Assembly: GCA_907165065.1 (NCBI GenBank)
Contig: OU015530.1
Location: 48,221,465-48,285,464, forward strand
DNA length: 64,000 bases
From: Caprimulgus europaeus
Lineage: Eukaryota > Chordata > Aves > Caprimulgiformes > Caprimulgidae
Direction: 5' to 3'
The position numbers were made by a program, and so were the translations under genes. The notes beneath the pieces are model-generated. The model made no database searches, was not told where the DNA came from, and worked only from the letters and a program-made list of their open reading frames with translations. Shown here one piece after another: positions 59,301-64,000 of this stretch (position 1 is the stretch's first letter; each line of letters opens with the position of its first letter).

Positions 59301-62300
59301 TCATATGTCAGCCTTTTTGGCACTGGATATCGTCTTTTAGCTTTTTGACTGTTAAGTGACCCACAAAGAAGAAAAAAACCCCTTAAGTTCCTTTTCATTC
59401 CTGTTCATTTTTTTTAAATAAACCTGCCTTCGTGCCTTTATCTCTTCCTACTGAATTTGACAGAGGAGGGAATGAGACTGGAGTCCTGCAGAGAAGGGCT
59501 CTGGGTCAAGCTCAGGTGTGCTGCAGTGCCATGCCCTGTTATGGGGACTGGGCACCCAGAAGGAACTGGGATTGAAACTCCCACTCCTTCACCTGGGTAG
59601 GGAGGCAGTGAAAAGTGTCTCTCTCTCTCAAGCCCTCCAGCAGAGAAAGCCCAGTGTAACAATTCTGATATATATTTACCACATAAAAACAACCAGAGGA
59701 AAAAACATTGTACATTTTTTATCTTATTTTGAAACAAAAAGGATATAAATCCAAGCCAAGCAAAAATCCCAGTAGTCATCTAGTTCATCATTGCACAATA
59801 TATGTAACTCCAGTTGAAAGCAAGAGGCATTTATTCTGTCTCCCTAAGAAAAACTCAGGCTGTTAATATACTGCCAATTGCAGTTAGATTTATGTATGGA
59901 TTATTTTAATGGTTTATTGACATGATAGTGAACTAAGTATCTTGTTTTATTAGTATCATTTAAGGCTGTATTAGAAAAACATTATAGAATTTCACTCCTA
60001 ATAACAATAATAATCTAGATTTTTTAAGGAAAGGCAAAACTGTCTATATGTCATTTCCATGATACAGCCACATAACAACACATGATCTTGAAAGCATATG
60101 AAATTCTGAGTTGATCATAGAACTGATAGCAAAGTAATTCAAGATTTTTTAAATGCCACTTTGTTCGGAGTGGTAATTTACCCTTCATGTGATATCCCTA
60201 TAACTAATCATATCTGCATTGCACAGATTGTTTGTTTCTCATGTATGCCTTTTCATGAACTTGCTCATCGTAATTGTGCCCCAGACACTACCTCTTTCCC
60301 TAAAATTACATAATTTTAAAGTAGTTTCCAATTAAAAAAAAAAAATTGTCCATGGGTGGATACACTGTAATATACAAAAAAGGCTATTTCACTGAAGAGT
60401 ATCCATTATATACAATAACTGTGATTTGTTTTACAACATCTATTTTATTCTTTCAAGCTACATAAAAAGCACTCTTGTCCTGTGGTAATTAAAAACAAGA
60501 CAACACAGACAAATGTTTTTACTCCTCTTTCTGTGACAGAAATGAGCTTGAAGGGACAAAAGTTTGTTTTATCCTTTTACATGCCTGGAAAATTGTCAGC
60601 TCAAATAATGGGGCAGGTGGTGAGCCATTCAGGTGTCACCAGCAAAGGGTGAGCAGATGCCACCAGATCTTGCCATTAATATTGTCTGGGAAGGTGAGCA
60701 AAGGGCAGTTCCCAGGAGCAGGAGCATCTGACAGCCCTTGCTTGGTCCAAGCCTGAGAGCCAGCCACTCTCTGGTGCAGACCTCCTCACCCACCAGCAGC
60801 AGCAACTTCAGCATCAGTCCTGAGGGACCGGTCCCTTCAGGGCTATCTCCTGCTTGCCACCAGACTACTCAGTTGTCACAGCCCAGGCTCATCCCTCGCT
60901 TAGGCTGAGCAGAAGGTGCAAAAAAGCCCCTGGGGCTGGAGATGTGCCCTGCCCAAGGCTTTGGGTCAAAGAGCAGGGGCTCTTCAGAAAGCAAAGTCAT
61001 GAGGACCACAAGGTCCCCAACCCAGTGGCAGGGGCCCCGGGCACAAGGGGACTGTGGGAAGTGGGGTTTGTGAGTGGCAGTGAAGACAAAGATGTCTGGC
61101 TCAAGAATTGACTGAAAAATTGAGGATCCGGGAGGAACAAAACTGCCCACGAGTTGTCTCTAGTGTGTTCAGAAAACATGGTCTGTGCTAAATGAAAACT
61201 TTACATTAAAAAATATATCAAATTAATATAATCTGTATTTTCATCCTGCAAATGCACTCAGCCAAGATACCCACTGGCTACTCCAGCTAAAGAGGCAATA
61301 ACATCCTCTCCCCTTATACGTGTGATATTGACATTGGGATTTTTTTCAGATGGACTCCCAGAAAACATGATAAAAATTCTGAAGTCACTTCACTTGTGCC
61401 AGATCAATACTACAGCTCAGACAGAGGTGAAACCTTGGAAAAATTGTGAATTAAATTCTTTCCCCCAATAAAAACTTCCCCCCTGCCCAGGAATTACATA
61501 TAAGAAACCCAAGGACACAATTCATTTCCAATGGGAAGAAAAATTTCTTACCAATAACAAAAAAGTGACAAAGGATTGGGACATTTAACAAACTGTCTGT
61601 TCAAAGAAGGTTGTGGAAAATGAAGAAATTATTTGAATTCTTCCCCTGGGCAGAATTTCATCTGAATAAATTATTTCAAGAGTGTATGACACTAAGTCTT
61701 CTCTATCACAGACAGTCACACCAATTAAACTGGTGTAACCATTCTTATTTAAGATTAAGGGTACTTCATTGTAGTTTTGAATTGTTCCTAACTGATGAAA
61801 GCTAACTGATATAACTCCAGTTTTATTTGAAAGAAAAGTATTCTAGATAAATTTTAACTGAAACTCCTTCGAAACAGTCTGTAAGTTTCTTTGGCATGAC
61901 CTGGAGACCTCACACCAAAATAAAGGTGTTAATATACAGACTTGCACCAAAAATATCCAAAGATTTGAATTTCAGCCCATCTAGTTATTTCCCTTCTCAT
62001 TATCACCCAGACAAAGCTGTGGCTGTGTGCTCAGCTCCTCCGAGTGGTTCAGCACGACATAGATAGAGTTGCGAGTCAAGGCAAGAGTCCTCCTGAAGGG
62101 ATGCAGGAGAGTTTTTTAAAGGTCAGTAAATAGATCAGTGAAAAATCAGAACACAAACCAGTAGAAACAGAGCGAGAAAAGAGAATGAAGCAAGATCAAA
62201 GTGTGTGACTGAAAGATTACTGGTCCTTGGGATGCAGTGCTGCCCTGCTTGGAGAATACTAAGCTCTCCTGCTTTCTCCAGAAGGCAAAGTGGAAATCTC

Positions 62301-63897
62301 AGACGGTGAAACGCTTTTCCTCTTACTTCTCCTGAAAGGGCATTTTTGTAAAATCTCAAGGACATTCTTAAAAACAGAAGGAAATACTAGAGGCATTTTA
62401 ATGCACAGAATTTTCCTAGTTTCCAAATAATATCACTTTCTTCTATTGATAAATAAAAGTTTATCATTAGATAAACATGGTATCTGTGGCATTCATGGCA
62501 TTGCGTACAGAAACACACAAGTACTATTAAATAACTGGTCCTTACAACGCCTGATGAGGTAAGTAAATATTATCCTGTTTATAGACGGCTAGATGTTAGC
62601 CCATTCTCTGGATGACGATGACCCAGAGAAATTCAGTTATTTCACTGTCAGCTCCAATGCCCCTGGAAGCCAACAGAACTCAGACAGGTCCCTGTACTTA
62701 AAAGCATTAAGAAGATAAAGAAAAAAAGGCATTTTAAACTTGGGAACTGAAGTTGCCAGCTGTCAATCTTGACCTGAATTTCCCAGACTATTTAAAACAC
62801 AAATGTAAAAGCTTGTCACTAGAAGTTAAACAGTACAGGGATGATTAATCTGAGCCGCTGACATGGGGTTGTAGGCCAGTGATGTTGTGTTTGTGGAGTT
62901 TCAGTCTTTTCTGGTCAGAATAGCTCCCAGGGCCAGAGAGAAGAGGGGGCAGGGAGCGCTGTCTACTGTTATTAAAATGGTCCACTGATCTCATGCCTTT
63001 AAGGAGGCTTGGGTGAATAAATAGTCAAACAATTAACCTTTTTAGCTTAGAAAGGAAAGAAAAACGTCCGCACACGTTGAGAAGCGGTAACGCGGTGATC
63101 CATCCCCTGTCCGCCTGGCACTCCCCAGATGTTTGGCACCCCTTGCTGCCAGATGTGACAGCTCACAGCAATGCTCAATGTAGAGTGAGTTTGTCCACAC
63201 GTCAGGGACACCGAGCACTGGTTTGTCATTTGAAGGGAACACTTTAATTCATTAATTTTCTGCGTAGGTGAGGTGGAGACTAAATCAATGACTTATGCAT
63301 TTGCAGCAAGCACACAGAAATCAGAACAACTGCTGGTTAATCGTGTTTGCAGCACTGAATTCAACCTCTGTGTAACTATTTAACAAAAAAAATCACAAAC
63401 AAGAAGTTCCTCTTCTACCTAGCACCCTGAGGTAGAGCTAAATCACACACCTGAAATAAAAACCAGGGCTGGGGCTTCATGTTGGAGTCTTTGCCTGAGA
63501 AAACATGGTTGTATACCATCCCTAGTTTGCACTCATAAACCAAGTAAGGAAATGGCATGTGAAGAAGAAAACCTCTGGGCTGTTTCATTAATGGCTCTGT
63601 AAACAGCACACTCTTGCCACTTAAACCCTGGCAGGAATTTTTTTGCAAAGGGTTAGTGAGAATAGTTTTGGCAGGGTAAAATTTTAAAAGACAGTAACAA
63701 GCCAGCTCTTTCAGGAAAAGCACTTCTACAGAAAAGTTTTAGTACAATTATATGCAAATTTTCTCCTGGGCTCAGCAAGACCTAAAGGATTTCAGCCTGT
63801 AAAGGAGCTGGTACTGCAAACTTGAATAGAGAGAAATGGTAGAAGACATCCTCCAGAGCCTCACAGTAACAGTGGAAGGAAGAAATGGCTCCTTCTG

Positions 63898-63949
63898 AGA
63901 CAAAACAAAACAAAACAAAACAGAAAAACAAAACAACAACAAAAAAAAC
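63898..63949 (+). repeat. (CAAAA)n simple repeat
   Basis: Several CAAAA units run into irregular CAACAA and A-rich sequence at the right edge of the window. Confidence 0.85.
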
Positions 63950-64000
63950 CAAACATGGATGGAAATTTCAGGACAGGATCAAATCAGAAGATTTTCTCAA

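Larger units (their letters stand above)
52231..64000. other. Intergenic sequence, AT-rich and repeat-poor, no gene recognised
   Basis: Almost 12 kb show no recognisable CR1 or LTR. Minor features are a purine-rich tract with an 18-bp tandem unit at 56282-56317 and a (CAAAA)n tract at 63898-63949. The first exon of DIP2C, expected downstream by synteny, is not visible, and no CpG island occurs here. Confidence 0.55.

Noticed and set aside
1-64000. CRISPR arrays, bacterial operons, rRNA and tRNA genes
   Set aside because: The sequence is vertebrate nuclear DNA. I saw no regularly spaced repeats, and no cloverleaf with the conserved GGTTC box was recognised by eye. A dedicated tRNA scan would be needed to be certain.

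Overview
The window looks like nuclear DNA from a bird. The evidence is about a dozen CR1 LINE 3' ends and body fragments on both strands, with the typical avian CR1 tail. There are also fragments of an endogenous-retrovirus LTR type that I associate with birds outside the chicken lineage (from memory, moderate confidence). Coding density is very low: one gene, broken into short exons with clear GT/AG splice sites.

Region 1 (1 to about 8.5 kb): the 3' end of LARP4B on the + strand. Four coding exons (1265-1429, 4623-4747, 5424-5535, 6088-6366) join in a consistent reading phase and encode the last 226 residues plus stop. The La motif, RRM and upstream exons lie outside the window to the left. 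A long 3' UTR follows, with AATAAA signals at 6777, 7111, 7602 and 8442 and two Pumilio-type TGTAAATA elements.

Region 2 (about 8.5 to 64 kb): no further protein-coding gene that I can support. In human 10p15.3, LARP4B is followed in its direction of transcription by the 5' end of DIP2C (established synteny, recalled). This stretch is therefore probably the LARP4B-DIP2C intergenic interval. I see no DIP2C exon. The interval holds CR1 copies at about 10.8, 14.3-15.1, 17.2-17.6, 22.6-23.7 (a nested pair in opposite orientations), 30.3, 30.5, 36.8, 41.1-41.4, 42.8-43.2 and 46.8-47.0 kb. It also holds an LTR-derived segment at 36.3-36.7 kb and a large fold-back inverted repeat of LTR sequence at 37.9-38.1 kb. 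A CpG-dense patch with a MEF2/TATA-like element (21.36-21.64 kb) could be a promoter, perhaps of a non-coding RNA. A minus-strand open frame at 35.7-36.0 kb ends in a consensus splice donor and shares a 49-bp block with 33.9 kb. The segment from 47 to 64 kb has almost no recognisable repeats.

I found no bacterial-type system, CRISPR array, rRNA or convincing tRNA, and no clearly new biological system. The most unusual structures are the LTR fold-back palindrome, the unidentified minus-strand frame, the isolated CpG patch and a compact perfect hairpin at 24.3 kb.
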